A stretch of DNA of 64,000 nucleotides from Njordibacter sp905182035. GTDB lineage: Bacteria; Pseudomonadota; Gammaproteobacteria; Pseudomonadales; Balneatricaceae. The stretch is from the NCBI RefSeq assembly GCF_047730075.1, contig NZ_CP159831.1, forward strand, positions 1,116,001-1,180,000, given 5' to 3'. This document shows positions 1-8,888 of this stretch, in pieces. The position numbers and the translations under genes were made by a program. The notes below the pieces were generated by a model, which worked only from the letters and a program-made list of their open reading frames with translations, was not told the DNA's origin and searched no databases. The first letter of the stretch is position 1; each line of letters starts with the position of its first letter.

Positions 1-1
1 G

Positions 2-844
2 GCCGAACTGGAATTAGCGCACGATTTTATCAAAGCTGGTCTGTTAGACCGCGCAGAAGAACTATTGCTCGATGTGGCTCAACAGCCTAATCGGCAAAAA
101 GCTAAAGCTACAGAGTTATTAGTTGACGTTTACCAGCGTGAGCAGGATTGGCACAAAGCCCTAGAAGTAGGATCTGCTGCTAACGTATCGGCCACCGTCG
201 ATTTAGCTCAGCGGCTATCTCACTTTTGCTGCGAACTGGCCGAAGAAACATTGCAGTCAAATCAAGAACAAGAATGCCTTGCCTACTTAAAGCGTGCTAA
301 GCGCCATAATGCTGATAATCCGAGAGTAAGCTTTTTGCGAGCTAAATTAAGCATGCAGCAAGACAACTACATAGACGCCAAAAGGCACTTGTTGATCATG
401 GCCCAGCAAGACCTGCAGTTGGTGTCTGAAATCATTCAACCGTTGCATTTATGCTTTACTAAGCTTGCTGATATAAATGGGTGGCGAGATTGGTTGAGCC
501 AGACTATGTCGCAACACCCAAGTACTAGCCTGCTATTAGCTCAAGCCCAAGAAATAGGCCAGCAAAATGATTCTGCAGCAGCGGCCTATGTGACCGAAAA
601 TCTTCGTCAAAGGCCATCTTTAAGAGGCTTTAATTACCTCATCGATCTGCACATGCAGTGGGCATCTGCGAATGCGAAAGATAGTTTGCAAGTACTAAAG
701 GGCCTGACAGTGGCGCTTCAAAGTAGTAAGCCACAGTATCGTTGTCGACAATGTGGTTTTGCGGGTAACTCCATGCATTGGCAATGTCCTAGTTGCCATC
801 AGTGGGGCAGCACCAAGCCCATTTATGGATTAGAAGGAGAGTAA
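2..844 (+). CDS. lapB: LapB (YciM) lipopolysaccharide assembly protein, 3' part
   Basis: This is the C-terminal ~280 residues of LapB, whose family is usually about 390 residues; the reading frame is open to the left edge, so the start lies outside the window. LapB is an inner-membrane-anchored cytoplasmic tetratricopeptide protein that acts with FtsH to control LpxC and so lipopolysaccharide synthesis. The helical TPR region covers most of the fragment, beginning with AGLLDRAEELL, a typical LapB repeat. The end carries a rubredoxin-like zinc knuckle, CRQCG then CPSC. The pyrF gene begins two bases after the stop, as in related genomes. Identity rests on the TPR plus zinc-knuckle architecture and the pyrF neighbour. 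Confidence 0.93.
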   Translation, partial: AELELAHDFIKAGLLDRAEELLLDVAQQPNRQKAKATELLVDVYQREQDWHKALEVGSAANVSATVDLAQRLSHFCCELAEETLQSNQEQECLAYLKRAKRHNADNPRVSFLRAKLSMQQDNYIDAKRHLLIMAQQDLQLVSEIIQPLHLCFTKLADINGWRDWLSQTMSQHPSTSLLLAQAQEIGQQNDSAAAAYVTENLRQRPSLRGFNYLIDLHMQWASANAKDSLQVLKGLTVALQSSKPQYRCRQCGFAGNSMHWQCPSCHQWGSTKPIYGLEGE

Positions 845-845
845 C

Positions 846-1544
846 TTGAGGCAGGATTCAGCCATTGTTGTGGCTTTAGATTATCACTCTGCAGACCAAG
901 CCATGGCAATGGCACGCCAGTTAGATCCAACACGCTGTCGTCTAAAAGTAGGTAAAGAACTTTTTACCGCTGCTGGTCCACAGCTGGTGCAACAACTGCA
1001 ACAACACGGCTTTGAAATATTTCTAGACCTTAAGTTTCATGATATTCCAAACACCGTAGCTAAAGCCGTATTGGCCGCAGCGCGTCTGGGTGTGTGGATG
1101 GTCAATGTGCACGCCAGTGGTGGTGCAGAGATGATGCAGACGACTCGAACTGAGCTTAAGGCTAAAGGTGGTCATCAACCCTTATTGATTGCAGTGACGG
1201 TATTAACAAGTATGGATGCTGTGGGTTTGAAAACTACAGGCATAGACCAATCACCAGTGGAACGAGTGCTTTCACTGGCTCGCTTGAGCCAAGACTCTGG
1301 TTTTGACGGTGTTGTTTGTTCAGCCCAAGAATCGGCACTATTGAAGATGGAATTAGGTCGAGAGTTTAAATTGATTACGCCAGGTATCCGCCCATATTTT
1401 TCTGTGGCTGGGGATCAAAAACGTATCATGACGCCTGCCCAAGCAATTGCAGCAGGTAGTGACTACCTAGTAGTTGGCAGGCCTATTACTCAAGCAGATG
1501 ATCCAATGAAAGCCTTGGAACTGATTGAGCAAGAACTTGCCTAG
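846..1544 (+). CDS. pyrF: orotidine 5'-phosphate decarboxylase
   Basis: PyrF converts orotidine monophosphate to UMP, the last step of de novo pyrimidine synthesis, in the cytosol. The 232-residue length is normal. The catalytic block DLKFHDIPNT lies at residues 61-70 with the Asp-Lys-Asp charge network (D61, K63, D66); a KVGKELF strand lies near residue 34 and the phosphate-binding end is VVGRPIT. I chose a TTG start because an AGGAGA ribosome site ends five bases upstream of it and it follows the lapB stop directly, which suggests translational coupling with lapB. A clear terminator follows the gene. Confidence 0.96.
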   Translation: MRQDSAIVVALDYHSADQAMAMARQLDPTRCRLKVGKELFTAAGPQLVQQLQQHGFEIFLDLKFHDIPNTVAKAVLAAARLGVWMVNVHASGGAEMMQTTRTELKAKGGHQPLLIAVTVLTSMDAVGLKTTGIDQSPVERVLSLARLSQDSGFDGVVCSAQESALLKMELGREFKLITPGIRPYFSVAGDQKRIMTPAQAIAAGSDYLVVGRPITQADDPMKALELIEQELA

Positions 1545-1570
1545 CACTTCTGTTATTTTGTGCTAGGCTT

Positions 1571-1604
1571 AATGAGTCTCATGGAATTAGAGACTCATTT
1601 TTTT
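1571..1604 (+). terminator. Rho-independent terminator after pyrF
   Basis: A 10-base-pair perfect stem (AATGAGTCTC, 1571-1580, with GAGACTCATT, 1590-1599) closes a 9-base loop and runs into a T tract at 1598-1604. It ends lapB-pyrF transcription just before the ComEA-like gene, whose ribosome site lies only seven bases further on. Confidence 0.9.
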
Positions 1605-1620
1605 AATCAAGGAGTAGATC

Positions 1621-1908
1621 ATGAAGCTAACTCGTCAAATAGCCTTGTTGCTATTATCCGCTGCCATCACCTTTGGGTCCTTTTCAACCCTCTCCCTAGC
1701 TCAAGACACATTGCCTATTAACATTAATACAGCCACCGCTGTTGAACTTGTTGAGGCCATTGATGGCGTTGGTGAGGTTAGGGCTGCTGCTATTATCACA
1801 TTGCGTGACCAGCTTGGAGGTTTTTCCAACCTAGAGCAATTGCTTGATGTCAAAGGTATCGGCGACGCTACCCTCGCACGCATTCGTTCTATAATCGTGC
1901 TAGAGTAG
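1621..1908 (+). CDS. ComEA-like secreted helix-hairpin-helix DNA-binding protein
   Basis: A 95-residue protein with a signal peptide (hydrophobic core at about residues 8-27, cleavage near LSLA-QD) followed by a ComEA-type double helix-hairpin-helix. The motif is seen in ININTATAVELVEAIDGVG and again in LLDVKGIGDATLARI. Family members bind double-stranded DNA in the periplasm, and longer relatives retain DNA during natural transformation. This short form is common in gammaproteobacteria beside pyrF and may serve DNA uptake, but no other competence gene adjoins it. The ATG is preceded by a GGAG ribosome site seven bases upstream. Confidence 0.88.
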   Translation: MKLTRQIALLLLSAAITFGSFSTLSLAQDTLPININTATAVELVEAIDGVGEVRAAAIITLRDQLGGFSNLEQLLDVKGIGDATLARIRSIIVLE

Positions 1909-2010
1909 TTATCACTTACCCTATGATGGGTGTGGTGACCTTGTACTTAGGGCACTATATCCGTCCCAAGTAACAGCAATATTTGTTACTTATCCACAAG
2001 GACATCAACA

Positions 2011-3351
2011 ATGGCCATGACATGGCAAGGTTTGTTAGCTGATCAGCGTTTTGGCAAGCCCTATACCGAACAGCACCACCAAGGCCGCACCCCATTTCAC
2101 AAAGATTATGATCGGCTGATATTCTCCAGTGCATTTAGGCGGATGGGGCACAAAACCCAAGTCCACTCATTGTCTCATAATGATCACGTACATAATCGCT
2201 TAACCCATAGTTTAGAGGTGTCTAGTGTTGGTCGTAGTTTAGGAATTCAAGTAGGCAACAGTTTGAAAAATCAGGCCCATTGGCCAGATTGGATCGAACC
2301 CCATGACCTAGGTGCTATCGTACAGTCAGCGTGTTTAGCCCACGACATAGGTAATCCCCCGTTTGGTCATTTTGGAGAGAGCTCAATTCGCCATTGGTTC
2401 GCTAGCTATACACAGCAAGGAGGAATGGACCGGTTGAGCTCTGCAGAACAGGCCGACCTACTTAATTTTGAAGGTAATGCCCAAGGTCTACGTACCCTTA
2501 CGCAGTTAGAATATCATCAGTTTAATGGCGGGATGCGCCTCACCTACGCTACCTTGGGAAGCTTTCTGAAATACCCATGGTTATCGAACTCAATGCAGTG
2601 TGAGAGAAAGGCTAAGTTCGGAGCCTTGCAATCAGAAAAACATATATTAGCTGACATTGCTGGTCGTTTAGGTTTATTACAGCGAGCAGATTTTGAATGG
2701 TGTCGTCATCCATTGGTCTATCTAATGGAAGCTGCCGATGATATTTGTTACGCCATTATTGATTTAGAAGACGGTGTAGAGCTAGGCATGATAGGCGAAC
2801 AGGATGTGTTGGAGTTGTTAGCCCCAATTACTGGGGCCCTTGCAGTTCCTGAACGCACGGCAATGGTCGATGTATATTACTCGACTCGTCGCTTGGCGTT
2901 ATTGCGTGGCAAAGTCATTGATTATCTAGTGCAGTCTGCAGCACATGCATTTATGCAGCATATACCAGCTTTATTAGAGGGTCGGTTAGAGGGCGATTTA
3001 ATTTCCCATTGTGACCCCGTTACTCAGCAAGTTATTGGCGATGCTAAAGCGTTAGCAAAAAATCGCATATTCTTAGCTCCTGAGCGCCATCGTACGGAGT
3101 TGGCAGCCTACTCGGTGCTAGAGAAATTGCTTGATGGGTTTGTTCCTGCAGCCTTATCCTTAGATCAACAATTGGGAGACAAACGGTTATCTTTTAAAGC
3201 CGAAAAACACCTTGCACTGATGGGAGCGCATCGTCCTGAAAAGGGTGCAACTGCGTATCAGGCCTTATGCTGCACCATGGACTTTATTGGCGGTATGACC
3301 GATAACTACGCTGTCGATCTAGCACGCCAGCTTAGTGGGGAAATGAAGTAA
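2011..3351 (+). CDS. dgt: dGTPase-like deoxynucleotide triphosphohydrolase (HD domain)
   Basis: This HD-superfamily enzyme is predicted to cleave dNTPs, classically dGTP, to deoxynucleoside and triphosphate. At 446 residues it matches the dGTPase-like subgroup rather than the longer E. coli Dgt (505). Metal ligands are visible: H66 in RLTHSLEV, the H111-D112 pair in HDIGNPPFGHFGE, and the later Asp in MEAADDICY. The N-terminal RTPFHKDYDRLIFSSAFRR stretch is characteristic. An AAGGA ribosome site sits eight bases before the ATG; a second ATG two codons later is possible. Roles in dNTP pool control or phage defence are known for the family but cannot be separated here. Confidence 0.93.
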   Translation: MAMTWQGLLADQRFGKPYTEQHHQGRTPFHKDYDRLIFSSAFRRMGHKTQVHSLSHNDHVHNRLTHSLEVSSVGRSLGIQVGNSLKNQAHWPDWIEPHDLGAIVQSACLAHDIGNPPFGHFGESSIRHWFASYTQQGGMDRLSSAEQADLLNFEGNAQGLRTLTQLEYHQFNGGMRLTYATLGSFLKYPWLSNSMQCERKAKFGALQSEKHILADIAGRLGLLQRADFEWCRHPLVYLMEAADDICYAIIDLEDGVELGMIGEQDVLELLAPITGALAVPERTAMVDVYYSTRRLALLRGKVIDYLVQSAAHAFMQHIPALLEGRLEGDLISHCDPVTQQVIGDAKALAKNRIFLAPERHRTELAAYSVLEKLLDGFVPAALSLDQQLGDKRLSFKAEKHLALMGAHRPEKGATAYQALCCTMDFIGGMTDNYAVDLARQLSGEMK

Positions 3352-3425
3352 AACAATAAACTAGGCGCTATTGTTAAAATATAACCTAAGCTTAAGGGAT
3401 GGATAAATAACGCAAGGACGCGTCG

Positions 3426-4622
3426 ATGTCTGATATTCCCTTTTATAGCCCCGTCTCTCTTAACAACGTTATTGCTTTGACGGACCAGTTATTAGAAATT
3501 GCCGCTGTCGCGGACGCCTCCGATTTACATTTGGAACCATTGTCCCAGAGCATGCGTATACGTATGCGGGTCGATGGCCTTATGCAGTTACTTAAGTCCC
3601 CATTCGATCAACTACCAGCATCTGCTGCTGACGCCATTGTTGTACGTATTAAGCTGCTATCAGAAATGGATATCAGTGAGTCTCGTCGTCCGCAAGATGG
3701 CAGCTTTCAATGGCAACTGAACGACAAGTGGGTAGATATACGCTGCAGTAGCTTGGCTGGACATTGGGGGGAAAAATTGGTGTTACGGTTGCAATGGCAA
3801 CAACAAAATATTGATATCTGCCAACAAGGTCTCTCACCTCAGCAGCTCCAAATTGTTAATCGTCAGCTGAGCAAACCGCAAGGCCTTATCTTGGTAACAG
3901 GTCCGACGGGCAGCGGTAAAACGATGTTTTTGTATAGCTGCCTAAAAAAAATCCAGGCACCCCATATCAATATTGTCAGTGCAGAAGACCCAGTGGAAAT
4001 TGCGCTACTTGGGGTACATCAAGTAGCAGTAAATAATGCGATTAACCTATCTTTCAGCCACATTCTTAGGGCTTTGCTCCGTCAAGATCCCGATGTAATT
4101 ATGCTTGGTGAGTTGCGTGATTTTGATAGCGCAGACGTTGCGTTAAAGGCTGCACAAACAGGACATCTACTACTGACCTCCATGCATACAAGCAGTATTA
4201 GCGAAGCCATGCATCGCTGCCATGGTTTAGGTGTGGATATGTTGGCACTAAGTTACTGTTTGAGTTTAATTATAAATCAACGCTTGGTGCGCCGCTTATG
4301 TAATGAATGTAAGCAGCCGATGACTGAATTACAGTTAGCTGCAATGGGCAGTGAAGAGTGGTGTGATGCAGTGGCTACCTACGAGTTTTGTTTTGGAGTA
4401 GTAAATCCATGTTTACCTGTGGGCTGTGAGGCTTGCCATGGGGGCTTCAGGGGACGACTTGGAGTATTTGATGTTATGGTGATGGATCAGTCGAAACGTG
4501 ACTCAGTGGCTCAGCGGCAAGTACAGGAACTAGAGTATGGGGCCGGGGTGCGTCGTCAGGGTCTATGGCGCGTCCTTGCAGGACATACCAGCACCGCTGA
4601 AGTGAATCGAGTTACTTGGTAA
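3426..4622 (+). CDS. PilB/GspE-type assembly ATPase, N-terminally short
   Basis: This hexameric ATPase powers extension of type IV pili or type II pseudopili. The GspE core is present: Asp box near residues 31-38 (ASDLHLEP), Walker A GPTGSGKT at 159-166, AEDPVE, a Walker B-like RQDPDVIMLGELRD, a His box LLTSMHTSS, and the zinc pairs CNEC and CEAC. The protein is 398 residues, whereas PilB is about 560-570: the usual N-terminal GSPII_E_N/MshEN domain is absent, as in HofB-like proteins. The start is fixed by ATG 3426, with a weak AAGGACG ribosome site. Its stop overlaps the start of the following pilC-like gene by one base. Confidence 0.9.
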   Translation: MSDIPFYSPVSLNNVIALTDQLLEIAAVADASDLHLEPLSQSMRIRMRVDGLMQLLKSPFDQLPASAADAIVVRIKLLSEMDISESRRPQDGSFQWQLNDKWVDIRCSSLAGHWGEKLVLRLQWQQQNIDICQQGLSPQQLQIVNRQLSKPQGLILVTGPTGSGKTMFLYSCLKKIQAPHINIVSAEDPVEIALLGVHQVAVNNAINLSFSHILRALLRQDPDVIMLGELRDFDSADVALKAAQTGHLLLTSMHTSSISEAMHRCHGLGVDMLALSYCLSLIINQRLVRRLCNECKQPMTELQLAAMGSEEWCDAVATYEFCFGVVNPCLPVGCEACHGGFRGRLGVFDVMVMDQSKRDSVAQRQVQELEYGAGVRRQGLWRVLAGHTSTAEVNRVTW

Positions 4623-5812
4623 TGTGGCATTGGTGGCTGTGGTATGGCTTGGATGCCAAGCATGCTCAAAGCAGTGGTGTGCGCCAGTGTTCTAGCCGTC
4701 AACTACTGCGATCTCAGCTAGCATTTGAAGGTATTAAATTAAATACAGCCCAGCACTTGTGGCCTTGGCAGCGCCACTGGCCCAAACTTATCGACCACAA
4801 GCACTTGCAAGCGTTACTGGGGCAGTGGTCTCAATTGCTGTGTGCCGGGTTACCCTTACTGTCTTGCATCACTTTAGTTCGTTTGGAGCAGGCACCAGTG
4901 CGGTTGCGTTATGAACTAATACAGCTTCAAAACGCATTATTGACGGGAGCAAGTTTTTCCCAAGCCTTGTCCCAAAGCCGAATATTTCCACAAACTATAG
5001 TGCAACTAGTCGCAGCTGGTGAAGCGAGTGGGGAGTTAGCAGAGTTATTGACTCAAATTCATCAACAGCGCTCACGTCAGACAAACCTAAAACGTCGTTT
5101 TAAGCGCAGCTTGTTTATGCCTTTGGTGACGCTATTGAGCGGTTTGGCTGTGAGCTTGTTGATTGTCTATTGGGTGGTGCCACAGGTGGTTAATTTATAT
5201 GCTGCAGGGGTATATGAATTACCTACTCTGACTCGGTGGTTATTGTCTTTCTCCGATACTGTTAAGGCGAGTATGGGGGGCATATTAGTGGCCTTTATAT
5301 TGGCTTATATAGCTTTGATTTGGCTCTGGTCTATACCCAAGACCAGAGTGAAACTAGAGTGGGTGCTATGGCATTTTCCAGGCCTTGGCCGTTTGATGTA
5401 TTTACACAGCCATGCAGAAGTGTTTTTAGTTCTGTCTCTCACCTTTAAGGCAGGTGTGCCATTGTTAGACTGCCTAACGCTGGCCGCCAATGGCAGTACC
5501 TGGGAACATATATCTAGAGATCTAAAAAGGGCGATTGTGGAGCTTCACCAAGGCCGAAGATTAAGCCAGATATTAACCCAAATGGCATGGCAACCCCAAG
5601 TTTTGCAGCTGATCCGTGTAGGAGAAGCAGCGGGTGACTTAGCCTTGAGTTTTAACCACTTACAAGGCTATTATGAAGCTCAGGTGGTAAGTCAAAGTCA
5701 GTGGTTAGAGCAGCTACTAGAACCTGTATTGCTCATTTTGGTGGCCATTTTCGTGGGTTTGATTTTGCTGGCTCTGTATTTGCCGTTGTTTCAAATGGGG
5801 CAAATGATGTGA
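4622..5812 (+). CDS. PilC/GspF-type inner-membrane platform protein
   Basis: PilC-family proteins form the inner-membrane platform that recruits the PilB ATPase. Two T2SSF helical domains can be seen: one around LLGQWSQLLCAGLPLL with GEASGELAE, the second around HSHAEVFLVLSLTFKAGVPLLDCL with GEAAGDLA. Three membrane segments are present, including LVTLLSGLAVSLLIVYWVVP and the C-terminal LLEPVLLILVAIFVGLILLAL. I use ATG 4622, which overlaps the upstream stop as TAATG, rather than the in-frame TTG six bases earlier. The N-terminus is Trp-rich (WHWWLWYGL). A pilD prepilin peptidase gene, usual at the next position, is missing. Confidence 0.92.
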   Translation: MWHWWLWYGLDAKHAQSSGVRQCSSRQLLRSQLAFEGIKLNTAQHLWPWQRHWPKLIDHKHLQALLGQWSQLLCAGLPLLSCITLVRLEQAPVRLRYELIQLQNALLTGASFSQALSQSRIFPQTIVQLVAAGEASGELAELLTQIHQQRSRQTNLKRRFKRSLFMPLVTLLSGLAVSLLIVYWVVPQVVNLYAAGVYELPTLTRWLLSFSDTVKASMGGILVAFILAYIALIWLWSIPKTRVKLEWVLWHFPGLGRLMYLHSHAEVFLVLSLTFKAGVPLLDCLTLAANGSTWEHISRDLKRAIVELHQGRRLSQILTQMAWQPQVLQLIRVGEAAGDLALSFNHLQGYYEAQVVSQSQWLEQLLEPVLLILVAIFVGLILLALYLPLFQMGQMM

Positions 5813-5836
5813 CTCTCACTAGAGTACTGATATAAT
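5809..5836 (+). promoter_or_regulatory. Predicted sigma-70 promoter for coaE-yacG
   Basis: A consensus TATAAT -10 at 5831-5836 is preceded by an extended TG (5828-5829). A -35-like GTGACT lies at 5809-5814 with a 16-base spacer. It sits between the pilC-like stop and coaE, so coaE-yacG can be transcribed separately from the pilus genes. Confidence 0.65.
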
Positions 5837-5867
5837 GGCTTCTGTTGTTTTTTAGTGGGTTGCGAAT

Positions 5868-6467
5868 ATGATAGTGGGTCTCACGGGTGGCATTGGTAGT
5901 GGCAAAAGCGCCGTGAGTGCGCAGCTGAAAGCCCTTGGCATTTCGGTGGTTGATGCTGATCAGGTTGCCAGAGATGTAGTGCTAGTTGATAGTCCTGCTC
6001 TCAGCCATATCGCTAAACATTTTGGCAGCCAAATATTACTCCAAGATGGCACTTTGAATCGAGCTGCTTTACGCCAGCAAATATTTGTTGATAAAACACA
6101 AAGGCAATGGTTAGAATCATTATTGCATCCGCTTATAGGTGCTGCTATCGGTGAGCAACTTGCCGTTGCCTCCAGTACCTATGCTGTTTTAGAATCGCCT
6201 TTATTGTTAGAAACATCACAACATAAAAATATAGATTTTGTGGTGGTTGTAGACGCCAGTGAAGCGCATCAACGTCAGCGAGCGTGTCAAAGAGACGGCG
6301 CTAAAGCGGATCAAATTGATGCCATAATTGACACTCAGATGCCGCGCCAGCAACGTTTGGATAAGGCGGATTGGGTGCTGGACAATCAGCATGATCTAAG
6401 CCACCTCAGTGAACAAGTATTACAATTGCATCACCACCTTTGCTATTTGACGGACCATCAACTATGA
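5868..6467 (+). CDS. coaE: dephospho-CoA kinase
   Basis: CoaE phosphorylates the ribose 3'-hydroxyl of dephospho-CoA, the last step of coenzyme A synthesis. The 199-residue length is usual. The P-loop GLTGGIGSGKS lies at residues 4-14, followed by the DADQVARDV motif and the LLHPL element of the CoA-binding domain. The reading frame ends in an ATGA overlap with yacG, so the pair is translationally coupled. A good promoter lies directly upstream. The pilC-coaE-yacG order is common among gammaproteobacteria, which normally have pilD before coaE. Confidence 0.96.
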   Translation: MIVGLTGGIGSGKSAVSAQLKALGISVVDADQVARDVVLVDSPALSHIAKHFGSQILLQDGTLNRAALRQQIFVDKTQRQWLESLLHPLIGAAIGEQLAVASSTYAVLESPLLLETSQHKNIDFVVVVDASEAHQRQRACQRDGAKADQIDAIIDTQMPRQQRLDKADWVLDNQHDLSHLSEQVLQLHHHLCYLTDHQL

Positions 6468-6661
6468 GTCAGTACCCTTGCCCCCAGTGTCAAAAAAACC
6501 TCACTTGGAACCCAAAAAACCTCCATAGACCTTTTTGTAGCGAACGCTGCCAGCAAATTGATTTAGGTGCTTGGGCAAGTGGCGATTATGCTATAGCTGG
6601 TGATGAGTTGGAGAACGATTTTTCTAGCGCGTTGTTGGAATCGGTAGATCAACAAGATTAG
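6464..6661 (+). CDS. yacG: YacG zinc-binding DNA gyrase inhibitor
   Basis: YacG is a small zinc protein that binds GyrB and blocks DNA binding by gyrase. The 65-residue product has the diagnostic four-cysteine knuckle: CPQC at residues 6-9 and CSERC at 25-29, with the GAWASGDYAIAG tail that docks on GyrB. I start at ATG 6464, overlapping the coaE stop by four bases; the frame is open further upstream but that part lies inside coaE and does not match the family. Confidence 0.95.
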   Translation: MSQYPCPQCQKNLTWNPKNLHRPFCSERCQQIDLGAWASGDYAIAGDELENDFSSALLESVDQQD

Positions 6662-6759
6662 ATCAAAAGAAACCGTAGGGTTTAGTCTTAGCTGCCATCC
6701 GCAAAAATCTACATTTGAACTATATTTAGGGAATATCAAAATAATCACAGGAACGTGAT

Positions 6760-7218
6760 ATGTGGCATGTAATGGATAGTCGTCTTAATTCAGACGTTAA
6801 ACAGGAGCGTCTTATAAGTGGATTTTCTTTGCTCGAATTACTCCTTGTAGTGGCCTTAATTGGTATTTTGGCGGCTTTCGCAGTACCCACCTATCAAACT
6901 TATCTTCAGAAAACGCGGTTTATGGAAGTGGTGCAACATAGTCATGCCTTACGCGTTGCCCAATCTGCTTGTTTGTTACAAGCAGGGGAAGATGTAAGCG
7001 CCTGCGATACCTTTGCAGAGCTGGCTGTACCTGCACCCAAGTCCAGTGGCAATACCCAAAGCATTAAGCTATCCGCTGTTAATGGTAAGATCACTGGTAC
7101 TGGAACCACAGCAGCGGGCGGCTATACCTTTACCTTAACTCCCAGTATAAATGGTGACGGATTATTAACTTACGCCTTGGGTGGTAGCTGTATCACTGCG
7201 CGCTTCTGTGGTCTCTAA
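6760..7218 (+). CDS. Type IV pilin (major or minor pilin, PilA-like)
   Basis: A type IV prepilin of 152 residues. The leader is long (21 residues) and ends in Gly before the mature sequence FSLLELLLVVALIGILAAF; Glu5 of the mature protein, needed for assembly, is present. The C-terminal disulfide region is CITARFC. A second internal cysteine pair (ACLLQAGEDVSAC) may form another disulfide. An AGGA ribosome site lies seven bases before the ATG; an in-frame ATG four codons later would give a 17-residue leader. Pilins usually precede pilB; here the gene follows yacG. Cleavage needs a PilD peptidase encoded elsewhere. Whether it is the major subunit is unknown. Confidence 0.9.
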   Translation: MWHVMDSRLNSDVKQERLISGFSLLELLLVVALIGILAAFAVPTYQTYLQKTRFMEVVQHSHALRVAQSACLLQAGEDVSACDTFAELAVPAPKSSGNTQSIKLSAVNGKITGTGTTAAGGYTFTLTPSINGDGLLTYALGGSCITARFCGL

Positions 7219-7229
7219 AGGCGGCAAGG

Positions 7230-8828
7230 TTAACTATTATCTAACGCTTGTTTGGCGAGGTATTCGGCATAAGTACCATGAAAATCAACTAATGTTTGGT
7301 CTTTTATTTCTAGCACTCTTGTGGCCAATGAAGACACGAATTCGCGGTCATGGCTGACGAATATTAAAGTGCCATCGTAGGTCTTAAGGGCTTTGTTAAG
7401 TGACTCAATTGCTTCCATGTCTAAATGGTTAGTTGGTTCATCCATAATTAACACGTTGGTATCTTGCATCATTAACTTGCCAAATAATAAACGGTTCATT
7501 TCCCCACCTGAACATACTGCTACTTTCTTTAGGTAGTCGTCGGCAGTAAACAGTAAACGTCCCAACATGCTTCTTACCGTAAGGTCATCGTGTTTTGGAG
7601 TGCGCCACTGGGACATCCAATCAAAGAGAGTCAAATTGCAGTTGAAATCGTCACTGCTGTCCTGCGGGCAGTAACCCAGTACGGCATTTTCGGACCACTT
7701 AATGACGCCTTTGTTGACCTTGAGTTGATTCAATAAGCAGCGCAAAAATGTTGTTTTACCCACACCATTTTCACCAATAACGGCCAACTTTGCACCAGCT
7801 TCTAGAATAAGTTCGCCCTTGTTAAATAGATCACTATCTTCAAATCCGTGACTTAATTGTTCTAGCACTAAGGCTTGGCGATGGAGTTTCTTATGGGCGC
7901 TAAAGCCAATATAGGGAGAGATCCGACTAGAGGCAATGACTTCATCTAGCTGGATTTTTTCTAATCGTTTGGCCCTAGATGAAGCCTGCTTGGCTTTCGA
8001 TGCGTTGGCAGAAAATCGTGCTACAAACTGCTGTAGTTCTTCACGTTCAGCGCTTTTTTTGGCATTTGACGAAAGCAGCTGTTCTTGTATCAAGTTAGAA
8101 GCGGCAGTATAGGCTTCGTAATTGCCGGCGTAAACGCGCAATTCACCGTAGTCGATATCGGCCATGTGGGTACACACAGAATTTAAGAAATAGCGATCGT
8201 GAGATATTATGATCATGGTGCTGCGACGCTGCCCCAATACCTCTGTCAACCAATTAATAGTAGTGATATCAAGGTTGTTGGTAGGTTCGTCTAATAACAA
8301 AATGTCAGGATCAGCAAACAAAGCCTGGGCCAGCAGTACACGTAATTTCCAACCTGGTGCCACTTGTGACATCAGGCCCCAGTGGAAGGATTCATCAATA
8401 CCTGCTTGAGTCAGAATTTCTGCAGCTCGACTTTCGGCACTGTAGCCGTCCATTTCTGCAAATTCAACTTCTAATTCCGCCACCTTCATGCCATCGTCTT
8501 CGCTCATTTCTAGTTGGCTATAAATGGCTTCGCGGGCTTGTTTGACTTGCCAGAGCTTCACATCGCCCATGATCACTGCATCAATTACTGTGTAGTCTTC
8601 AAAGGCAAACTGATTTTGGCTTAAGGTGCCAACGGTGTCAGTAGGTGAAAAGGAGACATTGCCAGCAGTTGGTGTTAGCTCACCACTGAGTATTTTCATG
8701 AAGGTGGACTTACCACACCCATTGGCACCAATGAGACCATAGCGATTGCCGTGGCCAAACTTGGCTGAAATGTTTTCGAATAGTGGCTTAGCGCCAAACT
8801 GCATGGTGATATTTGCGGTAGTAATCAA
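7230..8828 (-). CDS. ybiT: ABC-F ATPase YbiT
   Basis: This soluble ABC-F protein has two ATPase cassettes and no membrane segments. It closely follows the E. coli YbiT pattern (MQFGAKPLFENIS; AELQ/EELQ-QFVARFSANASKAKQ linker; MMQDTNVLIMDEPTNHLDME). Walker A motifs are GANGCGKST at residues 34-42 and GENGVGKTT in the second half; the first signature is the unusual APGWKLRVLLAQAL of YbiT and the second is CSGGE. ABC-F proteins act on the ribosome in translation. The start is TTG 8828, supported by alignment to the YbiT N-terminus, although I see no strong ribosome site. It converges on the pilin gene with an 11-base gap. Confidence 0.94.
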   Translation of the reverse strand: MITTANITMQFGAKPLFENISAKFGHGNRYGLIGANGCGKSTFMKILSGELTPTAGNVSFSPTDTVGTLSQNQFAFEDYTVIDAVIMGDVKLWQVKQAREAIYSQLEMSEDDGMKVAELEVEFAEMDGYSAESRAAEILTQAGIDESFHWGLMSQVAPGWKLRVLLAQALFADPDILLLDEPTNNLDITTINWLTEVLGQRRSTMIIISHDRYFLNSVCTHMADIDYGELRVYAGNYEAYTAASNLIQEQLLSSNAKKSAEREELQQFVARFSANASKAKQASSRAKRLEKIQLDEVIASSRISPYIGFSAHKKLHRQALVLEQLSHGFEDSDLFNKGELILEAGAKLAVIGENGVGKTTFLRCLLNQLKVNKGVIKWSENAVLGYCPQDSSDDFNCNLTLFDWMSQWRTPKHDDLTVRSMLGRLLFTADDYLKKVAVCSGGEMNRLLFGKLMMQDTNVLIMDEPTNHLDMEAIESLNKALKTYDGTLIFVSHDREFVSSLATRVLEIKDQTLVDFHGTYAEYLAKQALDNS

Positions 8829-8888
8829 GGGACATGTGCTGATAGGGAATTTAGGGCGCGTAGTTTACCAGCTTGATGCCTGTTAGGT

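Noticed and set aside
3352..3375. Hairpin AACAATA/TATTGTT after dgt as a terminator
   Set aside because: The stem is AT-rich and is followed by AAAATAT rather than a T tract.
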